DNA from: Tyzzerella sp.
GTDB lineage: Bacteria > Bacillota > Clostridia > Lachnospirales > Lachnospiraceae
Direction of reading: 5' to 3'
NCBI GenBank assembly: GCA_017472665.1
Contig: JAFUOS010000001.1
Span: 1-64,000 of the forward strand
DNA: 64,000 bases
The first letter of the stretch is position 1. Each line of letters opens with the position of its first letter. Positions 6,675-16,227 of this stretch are shown in pieces. Position numbers and translations under genes: made by a program. Below the pieces are notes generated by a model that saw only the letters and a list, made by a program, of their open reading frames with translations, ran no database searches and had not been told where the DNA came from.

Positions 6675-7462
6675 TGGTGCAGGATCCGTATCAGGTGTTA
6701 GGGGTCTCGAGAGATGCCACTAAGGAAGAGATAAAGAAGGCGTATCGAAAGAAGGCGAAGGAATATCATCCAGATTTGCATCCGAATGACCCGACGGCGG
6801 CGCAGAAGATGAACGAGATAAATGAGGCATATGATATGCTGAATAACCCAGAGAAGTATAAACAGAGAGAACAACAGGCGAGCGGTTATAATCGTGGATA
6901 TGGAAATCCATATGGCAGTGGCTATGGTGGCGCTTATGGAAACGGTTACGGTGGCGCGAACGGAAATGGTTATGGACAAAATTCGCAAGGTAACAATTCG
7001 TATGGAGGCTGGCAGCAGTCAAGCGGTTTTGGATATTATGATTTTGATGATTTGTTTGGATTCGGAAGAACGGAATCGCAGCCACCGAAGCCTTCACCGC
7101 AGCCGGGAGACGGCAATGATATCCGCCAGGCAATTGATTTGATTAACATGGGCCAGTATCAGTATGCAAATCAGACGTTGAACAGTATTGTGAGTGCACA
7201 GAGAAATGCAAGATGGTATTATTTGAGCGCGCTTGCAAACCATGGCCTTGGAAATTATATGTTTGCGGAGGAGCAGATTCGAAAAGCGATTCAGATGGAG
7301 CCGAACAATGAGATTTACCAGAGAACGCTCCGAAGTATGAGCCGTGCAGGAAATGCATATAACGAGGCTGGACAAGAGTACGGCAGATATGCGGAGGGAA
7401 TGAATCGTATGTGTACGACATTATGTCTGATGAATTTCTTTTGCATGTTCTGTCGCTGCTAA
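6674..7462 (+). CDS. J-domain co-chaperone with Gly/Tyr/Asn-rich linker and TPR-like C-terminus
   Basis: 262 aa. The N-terminal J-domain (residues 4-70) holds the HPD motif at 32-34 that stimulates Hsp70 ATPase. Residues about 74-125 are a low-complexity NGYG/GGAYGNGYGG linker, followed by a TPR-like helical region (about 145-225: QAIDLINMGQYQYANQTL, YYLSALANHGLGNY). The C-terminus is cysteine rich (CTTLCLMNFFCMFCRC). It lacks the zinc-finger and substrate domains of true DnaJ, so it is a specialised co-chaperone. It lies between DUF5685 and an Hsp70 gene and is coupled to DUF5685 by a one-base overlap. Confidence 0.88.
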   Translation: MVQDPYQVLGVSRDATKEEIKKAYRKKAKEYHPDLHPNDPTAAQKMNEINEAYDMLNNPEKYKQREQQASGYNRGYGNPYGSGYGGAYGNGYGGANGNGYGQNSQGNNSYGGWQQSSGFGYYDFDDLFGFGRTESQPPKPSPQPGDGNDIRQAIDLINMGQYQYANQTLNSIVSAQRNARWYYLSALANHGLGNYMFAEEQIRKAIQMEPNNEIYQRTLRSMSRAGNAYNEAGQEYGRYAEGMNRMCTTLCLMNFFCMFCRC

Positions 7463-7577
7463 GTTTCTAAGAGATGCAAGTGGCGAAATACAGACCATTG
7501 AATTCAGACAATGGGATTAAAATTATCGAATAAAGATTATGAGATAATAATGAGACAAAACAGAAAGAGGCAGAAAA

Positions 7578-9332
7578 ATGAGTAAAGTAATAGGAATTGA
7601 CCTTGGAACTACAAACAGCTGCGTATCCGTAGTAGAAAACGGAGAACCAGTAATCGTGCATACAGTGACAGGAAGCCGCACCACTCCAAGCGTAGTAGCA
7701 TTTACCAAGAACGGAGAGCGCTTAGTTGGAGAGGCAGCAAGAAGACAGGCGGTCACAAACACAGACAGAACAATCAGTTCTGTAAAAAGACACATGGGAA
7801 CGGAGTGGAGCACCCGCATCGATGGAAAAGAATACAAAGCGCAGACCATCAGCGCGATGATTTTGATGCAGCTCAAAAAAGAGGCGGAAGAATTCTTGGG
7901 AGAGCCAGTGACAGATGCGGTTATTACAGTTCCGGCGTATTTCAATGACGTCCAAAGGCAGGCAACAAAAGATGCAGGACGTATCGCAGGCTTAAATGTA
8001 AAACGTATTATCAATGAGCCAACCAGCGCTGCACTTTCTTACGGATTGAACCACGGTGAAGCACAGAAAGTCATGGTATATGACCTTGGTGGTGGAACAT
8101 TTGACGTTTCTATTATAGAAATCGGAGATGGTGTCATCGAGGTGCTAGCAACTTCTGGAGACAATCATTTGGGCGGCGATGATTTTGATGCGCGTGTTGC
8201 AGATTGGATTGTGAAAAATCTCAAAACGGAAAAACATGTTGATGTTTCCAGAGATTTGGCTGCAATGCAGAGAGTGCGTGAAGCTGCGGAGACGGCGAAA
8301 AAAGAACTGTCCACATCTGATAGTACTCAGATTGTTTTGCCATATTTGACACAATCCAAAGGAGAAGCGATTCATTATGAAACGACTCTGACCCGCAGAC
8401 AATTCAATGAATTGGTAAATGATTTGATTGAGAGAACAGCCGGACCAGTGCAGACAGCGCTAAACGATGCAGGAATTGCAGCATCCGAGCTTGGAAAAGT
8501 ATTGCTTGTAGGTGGTTCTACGAGAATCCCAGCTGTGCAGAATAAAGTGAAATTATTGACGGGCAAAGAGCCTTCCAGAAATATTAATCCGGATGAATGT
8601 GTAGCCATGGGTGCAGCCATTCTTGGAAGTACGCTGCAGGGAAATGCACTTGTGGCAGCAGGAACCGGACAAAATCTGTTACTTTTGGATGTCACCCCTC
8701 TCAGTCTTTCTATCGAAACAGTGGGCGGTGTAGCAACTAGATTGATTGAACGAAATTCAACGCTTCCTACGAAGTATTCAAGAATATTTACAACGGTATC
8801 TCCATACCAGAAGAATGTTGAAATCCGCGTTCTTCAAGGAGAGCGTCCGATGGCAAAAGATAATAAGCTGATTGGAAAATTTGTATTAAAAGGATTAAAG
8901 CGCGGAGCAAACGGTATTCCACAGATTGATGTTACATTTGATATTGATGCGAACGGAATCCTCAAAGTTTCTGCGAGAGACGAAGTAACTGGTAAGTCAG
9001 AGTCAATCACCATCACAGCAGATGACCGTATGTCTGAAGCAGAAATTCAACAGGCGATGCGCGATGCACAGGAATACGCCGGAGCAGATAACATTCGCCG
9101 CGAGGCATTGGAAGTTGTCAGTGAGGCACAAAGTCTTCTTAACAAGACGGAGCAGAAAGTGAAAGAAGCTGGCAAACAGATGGATAAAGCGAAGCGCAAA
9201 GAGATTAAAAAAGATTGTGCTGATTTACAAAAATTGCTGGGCAAATTCCGTGTGGATAAGGTAACCGAGGAAGATTTGAATCGCATGAGGGATGCGAAGG
9301 CGAGACTGGAAATGTCGAGCGCGAGCATTTAG
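7578..9332 (+). CDS. dnaK: Hsp70 chaperone (DnaK family), probably the specialised paralogue
   Basis: 584 aa. The ATPase domain shows GIDLGTTNSCVSV (residues 4-16), DLGGGTFDVSI (about 164-174) and VGGSTRIPAVQ. The peptide-binding domain follows (VEIRVLQGERPMAKDN, VSARDEVTGKSESI), then a short lid ending DAKARLEMSSASI. It lacks the long disordered tail with a terminal acidic motif seen in many housekeeping DnaK proteins, and no grpE, hrcA or dnaJ is adjacent. With the J-protein and DUF5685 upstream it looks like a second, dedicated Hsp70 system. A ribosome site AGAGGCAG lies before ATG 7578. Annotation pipelines would call it DnaK. Confidence 0.9.
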   Translation: MSKVIGIDLGTTNSCVSVVENGEPVIVHTVTGSRTTPSVVAFTKNGERLVGEAARRQAVTNTDRTISSVKRHMGTEWSTRIDGKEYKAQTISAMILMQLKKEAEEFLGEPVTDAVITVPAYFNDVQRQATKDAGRIAGLNVKRIINEPTSAALSYGLNHGEAQKVMVYDLGGGTFDVSIIEIGDGVIEVLATSGDNHLGGDDFDARVADWIVKNLKTEKHVDVSRDLAAMQRVREAAETAKKELSTSDSTQIVLPYLTQSKGEAIHYETTLTRRQFNELVNDLIERTAGPVQTALNDAGIAASELGKVLLVGGSTRIPAVQNKVKLLTGKEPSRNINPDECVAMGAAILGSTLQGNALVAAGTGQNLLLLDVTPLSLSIETVGGVATRLIERNSTLPTKYSRIFTTVSPYQKNVEIRVLQGERPMAKDNKLIGKFVLKGLKRGANGIPQIDVTFDIDANGILKVSARDEVTGKSESITITADDRMSEAEIQQAMRDAQEYAGADNIRREALEVVSEAQSLLNKTEQKVKEAGKQMDKAKRKEIKKDCADLQKLLGKFRVDKVTEEDLNRMRDAKARLEMSSASI

Positions 9333-9434
9333 ACTACGAAGAGATCAAGCAATCTTCAAAGCGTTGCTCGGTGTCGAGGGCTGTAACGTATTGGCTTGAA
9401 TAAGTGAATTTTTGCAAATAAATTCAATAAATGA

Positions 9435-9469
9435 GGGCGACAGTGGAAATGCTGTCGCCCAAATTATTT
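9435..9469. terminator. Bidirectional terminator between Hsp70 and Cof phosphatase genes
   Basis: GGGCGACAG (9435-9443) pairs with CTGTCGCCC (9452-9460). AT-rich runs lie on both sides, between convergent genes. Confidence 0.75.
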
Positions 9470-9472
9470 CAT

Positions 9473-10282
9473 CTAATCCCTCATAAACTGATTAATCACA
9501 TACAAAACCCCATCCTCATCATTGGACTTCGTAATAAAATCAGCATTCTTTTTCACAATATCCTGTGCATTCGCCATTGCAACTCCAAGTCCTGCATACT
9601 CAATCATTGTGAGATCGTTGAAGCCATCTCCGCAGCAAATCATCTGATCGGATGTAAGCCCAACGCTGCTCAAAAGCTTTTGAAGAGAATGTGCTTTATC
9701 AATATTCTGTGGCATAACCTCCAAGAAAAATGAATCTGAACGATAGATATTTAGCAGTTTATGAAATTTTTCTTTCAAAATTCCTTCGAGTTTCTCGGCA
9801 ATTGCAGGATCTCCTGTAATTAAAAGTTTATTCACTGGAAAATCCACGTATTCTGCAAAATTGTCCACTCGTTTGACTGGCAGTTTATTAATACTCGATT
9901 CTAATTCGGAATATTGATTCGGCTTAATGCCAGAAATAACTGCATCATCAGAATAAGTTAAAATATCCACGTCGAATTCTTTTACAATGTCATAGACAGT
10001 TGGAATAACGCTTGGAGGAAGCGTTTTATTGTAAATAATCTCATTCGTTGCACAATTAATAATGCGACCACCATTATAGGAGAGGATAAAGCTTCCATAA
10101 TCTTGCAGATTTAATTCCTTTGCAAGCGGCAACACACCCGGAGTCGGGCGGCCAGAAGCAAGCACCACCTTTTTCCCTTGCTGTTGAATCTCAATCAAAG
10201 CTTGTTTGGTAGGCGGCGTAATTTTCTTTTCGGAGTTTGTCAGTGTACCGTCTAAATCCAGTACGAGCATTTCGTAAGTCAT
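9473..10282 (-). CDS. Cof-type HAD-IIB phosphatase
   Basis: 269 aa haloacid-dehalogenase phosphatase. Motif I DLDGTLT (residues 8-14, nucleophile Asp8), motif II VLASGRP (about 40-46), motif IV GDGFNDLTMIEYAG near residue 218. The cap domain between 85 and 190 is of type IIB, as in Cof/YidA proteins that dephosphorylate sugar phosphates or nucleotides. The substrate cannot be read from sequence. It is the most downstream gene of a minus-strand run, 74 bases after murF, but with its own ribosome site, so linkage to the cell-wall genes is uncertain. Confidence 0.88.
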   Translation of the reverse strand: MTYEMLVLDLDGTLTNSEKKITPPTKQALIEIQQQGKKVVLASGRPTPGVLPLAKELNLQDYGSFILSYNGGRIINCATNEIIYNKTLPPSVIPTVYDIVKEFDVDILTYSDDAVISGIKPNQYSELESSINKLPVKRVDNFAEYVDFPVNKLLITGDPAIAEKLEGILKEKFHKLLNIYRSDSFFLEVMPQNIDKAHSLQKLLSSVGLTSDQMICCGDGFNDLTMIEYAGLGVAMANAQDIVKKNADFITKSNDEDGVLYVINQFMRD

Positions 10283-10356
10283 ATTGTTACCTTTCTCTAA
10301 GAGAATCCTTTATTGACACCTTATATAAATTCTTTGTGAAAGTTTTGGCGCAAGGT

Positions 10357-11799
10357 TTATACAAGGGTCAAATTCTCTAAGTATGTCACAATCTCAGGGA
10401 ATTCCATTCCATGAGATGCCTTTACAAGTACAGTATCTCCTTTTTGCAGAAGTTTAACGGCCTCAGCAAAGAAATCTGCTTTTGTATTAAAATGATAAAC
10501 AGATGTGTTACCGCCATCAATAACATTCGTATGATCCGCAGGAATATCGGTTACAGTTTTGATGGACGCCTCTGTAATAGCAGCAGAAGCACCCTCCGCC
10601 GTGTTCTTCGAAAGTTCCCCGATACAAATCAACACATCAATCCCTTTTGCCACCGCATGGCTACCGCATCCAGCATGAAGCTCTTTCTCATTCGCCCCAA
10701 GCTCAAACATATCTCCTACGATCGCAACCGTGCGAGTGTCTGCTGTCGAAAGTACATCCAGCGATGCCTTCATAGAAACTGGATTTGCATTGTAACAGTC
10801 GTCAATAATAAGCAGCGAATCCGTAGAAATCATATTGTTACGCCCTGAAACCGGAACAAGTGCTTCGATTCCTGCCTTAATTTCGTCTACAGTCAGTCCA
10901 AGCTCTTGTCCGACTAAAGCACCAGCCAGCGCATTATATACCATGTGCTCCCCAGGAATCGGAATTACAGTTTCAATCAAGTTATCCCCAAGATGAAGTG
11001 TACAACCGATGCCTTTCAGCGACATACTGTGGATATCTGTCGCAAAAGCGTCAAACTTTGTGGATAACCCAAAGAATTTCGGCGTCTGTCCTTTGACATT
11101 CTTCACCGTAATCAGCTTGTCATCATCCCCATTTAAGATAATCTTTGCATCTGGCTGCATATAATCAAACATTTCTGTTTTCGCTTTTAAAATACCATCG
11201 CGGTCTTTCAAATTTTCCAAATGGCAAAGACCGATATTCGTAATCACACAAACGTCTGGCTGTGCCATTTTTGTCAATCGGTGCATTTCGCCAAAGTCAC
11301 TGATTCCCATTTCCAAAATGGCAACTTCGTGTTCCTCACGAATATTAAAAATCGTAAGAGGAAGACCGATTTCGTTATTGAAATTACCAGCTGTTTTGAG
11401 GACGTTATATTTCTGTGAGAGAACAGAGGCAATCATCTCTTTTGTACTTGTTTTTCCAACACTTCCAGTGATTCCAACTACCTTGATACCAAGTGCTATG
11501 CGATAATGCTGGGCAATGGCTTTCATGGCAACAGGGCAGGATTCTACCAAAATATAAGGATAAGAAGCATCGTCTAATTCTTTTTCCGACAAAGTGCAAA
11601 GTGCACCTTTTTCCATGACCTGTGGAATAAAGTCGTGCCCATCCACACGAGCTCCCTTGATTGGAATAAATAAGTATCCTTCTTCAATTTTGCGGCTATC
11701 GATGGCAACACCGGTTACTTCCTGTGAAAGTTTGGAAGCATCCCCAAAGTATTGACCGCCACATGCCGCAGCGATTTCTTTTAAAGACATATGTTTCAT
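10357..11799 (-). CDS. murF: UDP-MurNAc-tripeptide--D-Ala-D-Ala ligase (MurF)
   Basis: 480 aa. Mur-ligase ATP loop GITGSVGKTSTKEMI (about residues 110-124), central-domain motifs GNFNNEIGLPLTIF and LEMGISDFGEM, and C-terminal DDCYNANPVSMKASL. MurF adds the D-Ala-D-Ala dipeptide to the peptidoglycan precursor in the cytosol. Length and N-terminal substrate domain (IDSRKIEEGYLFIPIKGARVDGHDF) are normal. It starts 11 bases after ddl, whose product it uses, so the two genes are an operon for the same pathway step. Confidence 0.96.
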   Translation of the reverse strand: MKHMSLKEIAAACGGQYFGDASKLSQEVTGVAIDSRKIEEGYLFIPIKGARVDGHDFIPQVMEKGALCTLSEKELDDASYPYILVESCPVAMKAIAQHYRIALGIKVVGITGSVGKTSTKEMIASVLSQKYNVLKTAGNFNNEIGLPLTIFNIREEHEVAILEMGISDFGEMHRLTKMAQPDVCVITNIGLCHLENLKDRDGILKAKTEMFDYMQPDAKIILNGDDDKLITVKNVKGQTPKFFGLSTKFDAFATDIHSMSLKGIGCTLHLGDNLIETVIPIPGEHMVYNALAGALVGQELGLTVDEIKAGIEALVPVSGRNNMISTDSLLIIDDCYNANPVSMKASLDVLSTADTRTVAIVGDMFELGANEKELHAGCGSHAVAKGIDVLICIGELSKNTAEGASAAITEASIKTVTDIPADHTNVIDGGNTSVYHFNTKADFFAEAVKLLQKGDTVLVKASHGMEFPEIVTYLENLTLV

Positions 11800-11810
11800 G
11801 AGAAATCCTC

Positions 11811-12869
11811 CTACTTGGCGTTGTAACGCGCAAGTGATTTTTCAATAATTAATTCGCAAAGGTCTGCGTATTCGATGCCGGCAGCTTTTGCTTCTTTTGG
11901 CAGCAAACTTGCGGAAGTCATACCTGGAAGCGTGTTCATTTCCAAGCAATAAATGTCACCGTTTTCATCCAACAAGAAGTCTGCACGTGAGTATATATCT
12001 AATTTCAAAGATTTAAATGCAAGTTCAGTTGCTTTTTGAATCCTTGCAGCAACTTCATCTGGAATCTGTGCAGGGCAAATCTCTTCTGTAGCACCTGCCT
12101 GATATTTGTTGGAATAATCAAACCATCCTGTTTTCGGAATGATTTCGATTACAGGAAGCGCTTTTCCATCGATAATACCGCAGGCAAATTCGCGGCCTTT
12201 GATGTATGGCTCAATGACAACTTCATCTTCATAAGAAAATGATTTTTCAATCGCTGCTTTGTATTCAGCATCTGTATTTACAATATAGACACCGATACTG
12301 GAACCGCCAGAGCATGGCTTCACAACGACCGGAAGCGACAAGCCAAGTTCAGCCAGAGGTGTGTCTTTCTTTTCTTTTTTCAAAGCCGTACCTAGTGGAG
12401 TTGGAACGCCAGACATTTTGAAAATCTGTTTAGCAATCCCTTTGTCCATGGCAAGGGCACTGCCTAAGTAATTAGGACCAGTGTATTTGATGCCTAAAAT
12501 GTCAAATGTAGCTTGTAATTTTCCATTTTCCCCGACGTCACCGTGAAGTCCCATAAATACGATATCGGCTAAGCGGCAGATTTCAACCACATTTGGTCCC
12601 AAGAAACAGTCAGACTGATCTTCACGCGATGCTTTGATAGCGTCCAGGTCCGGTTCGGTAGTTTTAATGCCTTCGGCAATTTCAAGCCCTGCCCCTGGGA
12701 GGGTAAATACTTCTTCTAATTTATCAGAATCGTAAGGGAATCCCAAGAATACATCTAATAAAAATGCATCGTGTCCTTTTTCTCTTAAAGTCTTGCAGAT
12801 TCCTGCACCAGAAGTGAGAGATACGTCACGTTCTGTGCTTAATCCTCCAGCTAATACAACAATTTTCAT
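11811..12869 (-). CDS. ddl: D-alanine--D-alanine ligase
   Basis: 352 aa ATP-grasp enzyme joining two D-alanines for peptidoglycan. N-terminal VVLAGGLSTERDVSLTSG, glycine-rich PCSGGSSIGVY, ATP-grasp EMNTLPGMTSASLLP near the C-terminus. The omega-loop region reads FDYSNKYQAGATEE. It keeps the Lys-Tyr pair found in D-Ala-D-Ala enzymes, whereas D-Ala-D-Lac ligases differ there, so this is a normal Ddl and not a vancomycin-resistance ligase (inference from family knowledge). It precedes murF in the same direction. Confidence 0.95.
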   Translation of the reverse strand: MKIVVLAGGLSTERDVSLTSGAGICKTLREKGHDAFLLDVFLGFPYDSDKLEEVFTLPGAGLEIAEGIKTTEPDLDAIKASREDQSDCFLGPNVVEICRLADIVFMGLHGDVGENGKLQATFDILGIKYTGPNYLGSALAMDKGIAKQIFKMSGVPTPLGTALKKEKKDTPLAELGLSLPVVVKPCSGGSSIGVYIVNTDAEYKAAIEKSFSYEDEVVIEPYIKGREFACGIIDGKALPVIEIIPKTGWFDYSNKYQAGATEEICPAQIPDEVAARIQKATELAFKSLKLDIYSRADFLLDENGDIYCLEMNTLPGMTSASLLPKEAKAAGIEYADLCELIIEKSLARYNAK

Positions 12870-12891
12870 AATCTTTATACTCCTTTATTTA

Positions 12892-14343
12892 TTAGCCAAC
12901 GCTCATTTGATTCAGTAAGCGTTGTTTTTCATCATACAATTTCTGTGATAAATCCACATAAACGCGGTGTGGGTTGAAGAGACGTTTTGTTTCATCCCAC
13001 AGGGTTTCTTTTTCCTGACGGCAGTATTCTGCAATTTCCATAACGGATGGTGATTCGTAAACGCATTCGCCATTGATAAATACTGGATACAGGATTTCAC
13101 GGATTGTATAAGTGCCGCCTGCAAGTTTTGTCTTCTTCCAAGTTGCAAGTGGGTCAAATAACAGTAAGTCTTCATTTTCATCAAATGTTTCGTCCACAAA
13201 GCAAATGAGGTCGGCGCGCATCTTACCTGTTTCTTTATCATAAATACGATAAATCGTCTTGTTACCAGGGTTAGTAATCTTTTCTGTATTTTCAGAAAGC
13301 TTAATCTTTGACTGGAATGTACCGTCTGGTTGTTTGATAGCTGCTAATTTGTAAACACCGCCAAAGGATGGACAGTCTTTAGAAGTAATCAGGTTCGTAC
13401 CTACGCCCCAAGAAGTAATCTTCGCACCCTGCACTTTCAAATCGTGAATCAAAAGTTCATCCAAATCATTGGAAGCGGAGATGACAGCATCTTCAAATCC
13501 AGCTGCGTCTAACATTTTACGCGCTTTCTTAGAAAGATATGCAAGGTCACCGCTGTCAAGACGGATTCCATAGTTGGTAAGTTCAATACCGGATTCGCGC
13601 ATCTCTGTAAATACTTTGATCGCATTTGGCACACCTGATTTGATGGTGTCGTAAGTGTCTACCAAAAGTGTGCATGCGTTTGGATAAAGATTTGCATATG
13701 TTTTAAATGCAGTATATTCATCTGGGAAACTCATAATCCAGCTGTGAGCATGAGTTCCTTTTACAGGCACGTCAAACATCTCGCCGGCGAGCACGTTGGA
13801 AGTACCGATACATCCGCCAATCATGGCAGCTCTTGCTCCATAGAGACCAGCATCTGGACCTTGTGCACGGCGAAGTCCAAATTCCATAACACCGTCACCT
13901 GAAGCTGCATATACCACGCGGGCAGCTTTTGTTGCAATCAAAGACTGGTGATTTACAATGTTTAAAATCGCTGTTTCAATCAGCTGCGCTTCCATAATAG
14001 GAGCCACAACTTTCAAAAGTGGTTCTTTTGGAAATACAACGGTTCCTTCCGGAATCGCATAAATATCACCGCTAAAGTGGAATCCACTTAAATAATGTAG
14101 GAAATCGTCGCTGAAGATTTTTAAACTGCGAAGATAAGCAACATCATCATAAGTGAAGTTTAAGCCTTTAATATAATCAATTACTTGTTCTAAGCCGGCT
14201 GCGATGGAGTAGCCGCTCTTGTTTGGATTTGAGCGAAAGAATACGTCAAAAACAACGGTTTCGTTTTCTCCACGTTCAAAATATCCTTGCATCATGGTTA
14301 GTTCGTATAAATCGGTTAATAAGGTAAGATTTCTGTTATTCAT
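12892..14343 (-). CDS. pncB: Nicotinate phosphoribosyltransferase
   Basis: 483 aa. N-terminal LTDLYELTMMQGYFERG, central EFGLRRAQGPDAGLYGARAA (His/Arg substrate-loop region) and RLDSGDLAYLSKKARKML are hallmarks of NAPRTase, which makes nicotinate mononucleotide from nicotinic acid and PRPP in NAD salvage. The length is that of the long bacterial form. A strong site (GGAGCGAG) lies before its ATG, and it is the first gene of the minus-strand run pncB-ddl-murF. The spacing to ddl is 22 bases, so it is probably cotranscribed although functionally unrelated. Confidence 0.95.
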   Translation of the reverse strand: MNNRNLTLLTDLYELTMMQGYFERGENETVVFDVFFRSNPNKSGYSIAAGLEQVIDYIKGLNFTYDDVAYLRSLKIFSDDFLHYLSGFHFSGDIYAIPEGTVVFPKEPLLKVVAPIMEAQLIETAILNIVNHQSLIATKAARVVYAASGDGVMEFGLRRAQGPDAGLYGARAAMIGGCIGTSNVLAGEMFDVPVKGTHAHSWIMSFPDEYTAFKTYANLYPNACTLLVDTYDTIKSGVPNAIKVFTEMRESGIELTNYGIRLDSGDLAYLSKKARKMLDAAGFEDAVISASNDLDELLIHDLKVQGAKITSWGVGTNLITSKDCPSFGGVYKLAAIKQPDGTFQSKIKLSENTEKITNPGNKTIYRIYDKETGKMRADLICFVDETFDENEDLLLFDPLATWKKTKLAGGTYTIREILYPVFINGECVYESPSVMEIAEYCRQEKETLWDETKRLFNPHRVYVDLSQKLYDEKQRLLNQMSVG

Positions 14344-14369
14344 TTTTCTCGCTCCTTGTAAAAATTATA

Positions 14370-14483
14370 GGGCCGAGCCTCGGAAACCTATGGTTCCCGA
14401 GGTCGCTTCGCTCGTCAAATGCACAAATATATAGATGTTTATGCAAGCATCACATCTATATATCTGCACACTTGGCTCTGCCC
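14370..14483. repeat. Nested inverted-repeat element between pncB and malQ
   Basis: An outer helix can form between GGGCCGAGCC (14370-14379) and GGCTCTGCCC (14474-14483). Inside lie two further stem-loops: CCTCGGAAACC with GGTTCCCGAGG (14379-14389/14392-14402) and TATATAGATGT with ACATCTATATA (14428-14438/14452-14462). It sits between divergent genes. It may be a small non-autonomous (MITE-like) element or a folded leader. No coding frame is present. Confidence 0.5.
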
Positions 14484-14544
14484 TTTGCGGATATTATAGC
14501 ACTGCATATGCAAAAAGTAAATTTCAAAGTGAATTTCAAAAACA

Positions 14545-14573
14545 TTGCCTTTCTCTTTATCCTTCGGTATAAT
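14545..14573 (+). promoter_or_regulatory. Promoter for malQ
   Basis: TTGCCT (14545-14550), 17-base spacer, TATAAT (14568-14573), 40 bases before the start codon. Confidence 0.7.
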
Positions 14574-14612
14574 AAGAAATATGTTACCAAAAGAGGAAAG
14601 AGGATAAAAGTT

Positions 14613-16115
14613 ATGAGCACAGCGACATTAACTCGAACATCGGGAATTTTACTTCATCCAACATCCATTCCATCGCCATACGGCATCGGAGACATGGGGA
14701 TTGAAGCGTATGAATTTATTGATTTTCTGCAAAAATCAGGACAGCATTTGTGGCAGACATTGCCGCTTACACCGACTGGTTTTGGGGATTCTCCATATCA
14801 AAGTTTTTCTGCGTTTGCAGGGCAGCCGCTTATCATCAGCCCGGCGTTTATGGCAGAATTGGAGTTAATAAAGGAAGAAGACCTGGCGGATTGTCCGGCA
14901 GGAGATGGGAAATTCGTGGACTATGGAACGATTATTCCATGGAAAACAAAGATTTTAAAATTAGCATTTGAAGGCTTCGCGAAGACAACAGATAAAGAAT
15001 TGTTGGCAGAATATGAAGCTTTCTTGAAAGAAAATGCATTTTGGCTGGAAGACTATGCACTCTTCATGTCATGCAAAGAAAAACATAGCGGTCAGAGCTG
15101 GCTTTCTTGGGAAGAAGAATACCGCAAACCAACCAAAGTTGTAAAAGCCAAGATGCTCAAAGAGTTTGCAGAAGATATGAAATATTATTATTTCGTGCAG
15201 TTTATGTTCTTCAAACAATGGACACAATTAAGATATTATGCCAATGAAAAAGGCGTGAAGATTATCGGAGATATGCCGTTATTCATGTCACTCGACAGCG
15301 CAGATGTATGGGCAAATCAAGGATTATTCCAATTAGATACGAAAGGTCATCCACTGGCAGTAGCAGGAGTTCCACCAGATTATTTCTCCGCAACTGGTCA
15401 GCTTTGGGGGAATCCACTTTATGATTGGAAAGCACACAAAAAAGAAAATTACAAATGGTGGGTTTCAAGAATCAGCAATCAATTGAAATTGGCTGATTAT
15501 GTGCGTATCGACCATTTCCGCGGACTGGACGAATACTGGTCAGTTCCAGCGGGAGAAGAAACTGCCATGAATGGAAAATGGGAACCGGGTCCGAAGGATG
15601 ATTTGTTCCTTGCAATTGAAAAGGAACTTGGAGAGGGACTTCCGATTATTGCAGAAGATTTGGGAACGATTACGCAGGAAGTGCGCGATTTGCGCGACCG
15701 CTTCAATCTGCCTGGTATGAAGATTCTCCAGTTTGGGTTTGAGGCGACGGATGAAAGCTCATTCTTGCCACATCAATTTAAAACGACAAATTGTGTATGT
15801 TATACGGGAACGCATGATAATGATACGACAAAGGGCTGGTATGAGACTGCTTCAGAGTATGCAAAAGACAAAGTACGTTGTTATATGAACACCGACGGAA
15901 GCAGCATTCACTGGGATTTTCTTCGCACTTGTTTGGGAACGGTTGCGGCATATGCGATTATTCCACTGCAGGATGTGCTTGGAGTAGGAAAAGAAGGGCG
16001 TATGAATACGCCGGGTGTTGCTGTGAAAAACTGGGCATGGCGTTATGAGGAGGATGCGCTTTCTGACGGACTCGCTGAGGGGCTGAGGAGAACGACACGT
16101 TTGTATGGTAGATAA
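14613..16115 (+). CDS. malQ: 4-alpha-glucanotransferase (MalQ, GH77), first copy
   Basis: 500 aa amylomaltase, transferring glucan chains between malto-oligosaccharides in the cytosol. GH77 landmarks: N-terminal GILLHPTSIPSPYGIGDMG, catalytic nucleophile region VRIDHFRGLDEYW, acid/base region IIAEDLGTIT, and GTHDNDTTKGWY. The frame is open upstream to 14472. ATG 14613 is preferred because AGAGGAAAGAGGA (14592-14604) precedes it and the protein then starts where the family does. It is a single-gene unit with its own promoter. A second malQ is at 38 kb in a maltodextrin operon. Confidence 0.95.
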   Translation: MSTATLTRTSGILLHPTSIPSPYGIGDMGIEAYEFIDFLQKSGQHLWQTLPLTPTGFGDSPYQSFSAFAGQPLIISPAFMAELELIKEEDLADCPAGDGKFVDYGTIIPWKTKILKLAFEGFAKTTDKELLAEYEAFLKENAFWLEDYALFMSCKEKHSGQSWLSWEEEYRKPTKVVKAKMLKEFAEDMKYYYFVQFMFFKQWTQLRYYANEKGVKIIGDMPLFMSLDSADVWANQGLFQLDTKGHPLAVAGVPPDYFSATGQLWGNPLYDWKAHKKENYKWWVSRISNQLKLADYVRIDHFRGLDEYWSVPAGEETAMNGKWEPGPKDDLFLAIEKELGEGLPIIAEDLGTITQEVRDLRDRFNLPGMKILQFGFEATDESSFLPHQFKTTNCVCYTGTHDNDTTKGWYETASEYAKDKVRCYMNTDGSSIHWDFLRTCLGTVAAYAIIPLQDVLGVGKEGRMNTPGVAVKNWAWRYEEDALSDGLAEGLRRTTRLYGR

Positions 16116-16227
16116 ATGTGCGAAAAAGGGGCGGTTTTGTGTCCTAAAGGAGACACTTGCGTGTCAGAAAGAACGCATGGGAGTGACCTTGAGGGTATAT
16201 ACAAAAAAATCTGTGCTCTATACCCTT

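Noticed and set aside
7578-9332. Housekeeping dnaK of the hrcA-grpE-dnaK-dnaJ operon
   Set aside because: None of hrcA, grpE or full-length dnaJ is adjacent, and the neighbours are DUF5685 and a J-protein without DnaJ zinc fingers. The gene symbol dnaK is used only for the family.
11811-12869. Vancomycin-type D-Ala-D-Lac ligase
   Set aside because: The omega-loop Lys-Tyr pair and the surrounding sequence are those of ordinary Ddl, and no van genes are adjacent.
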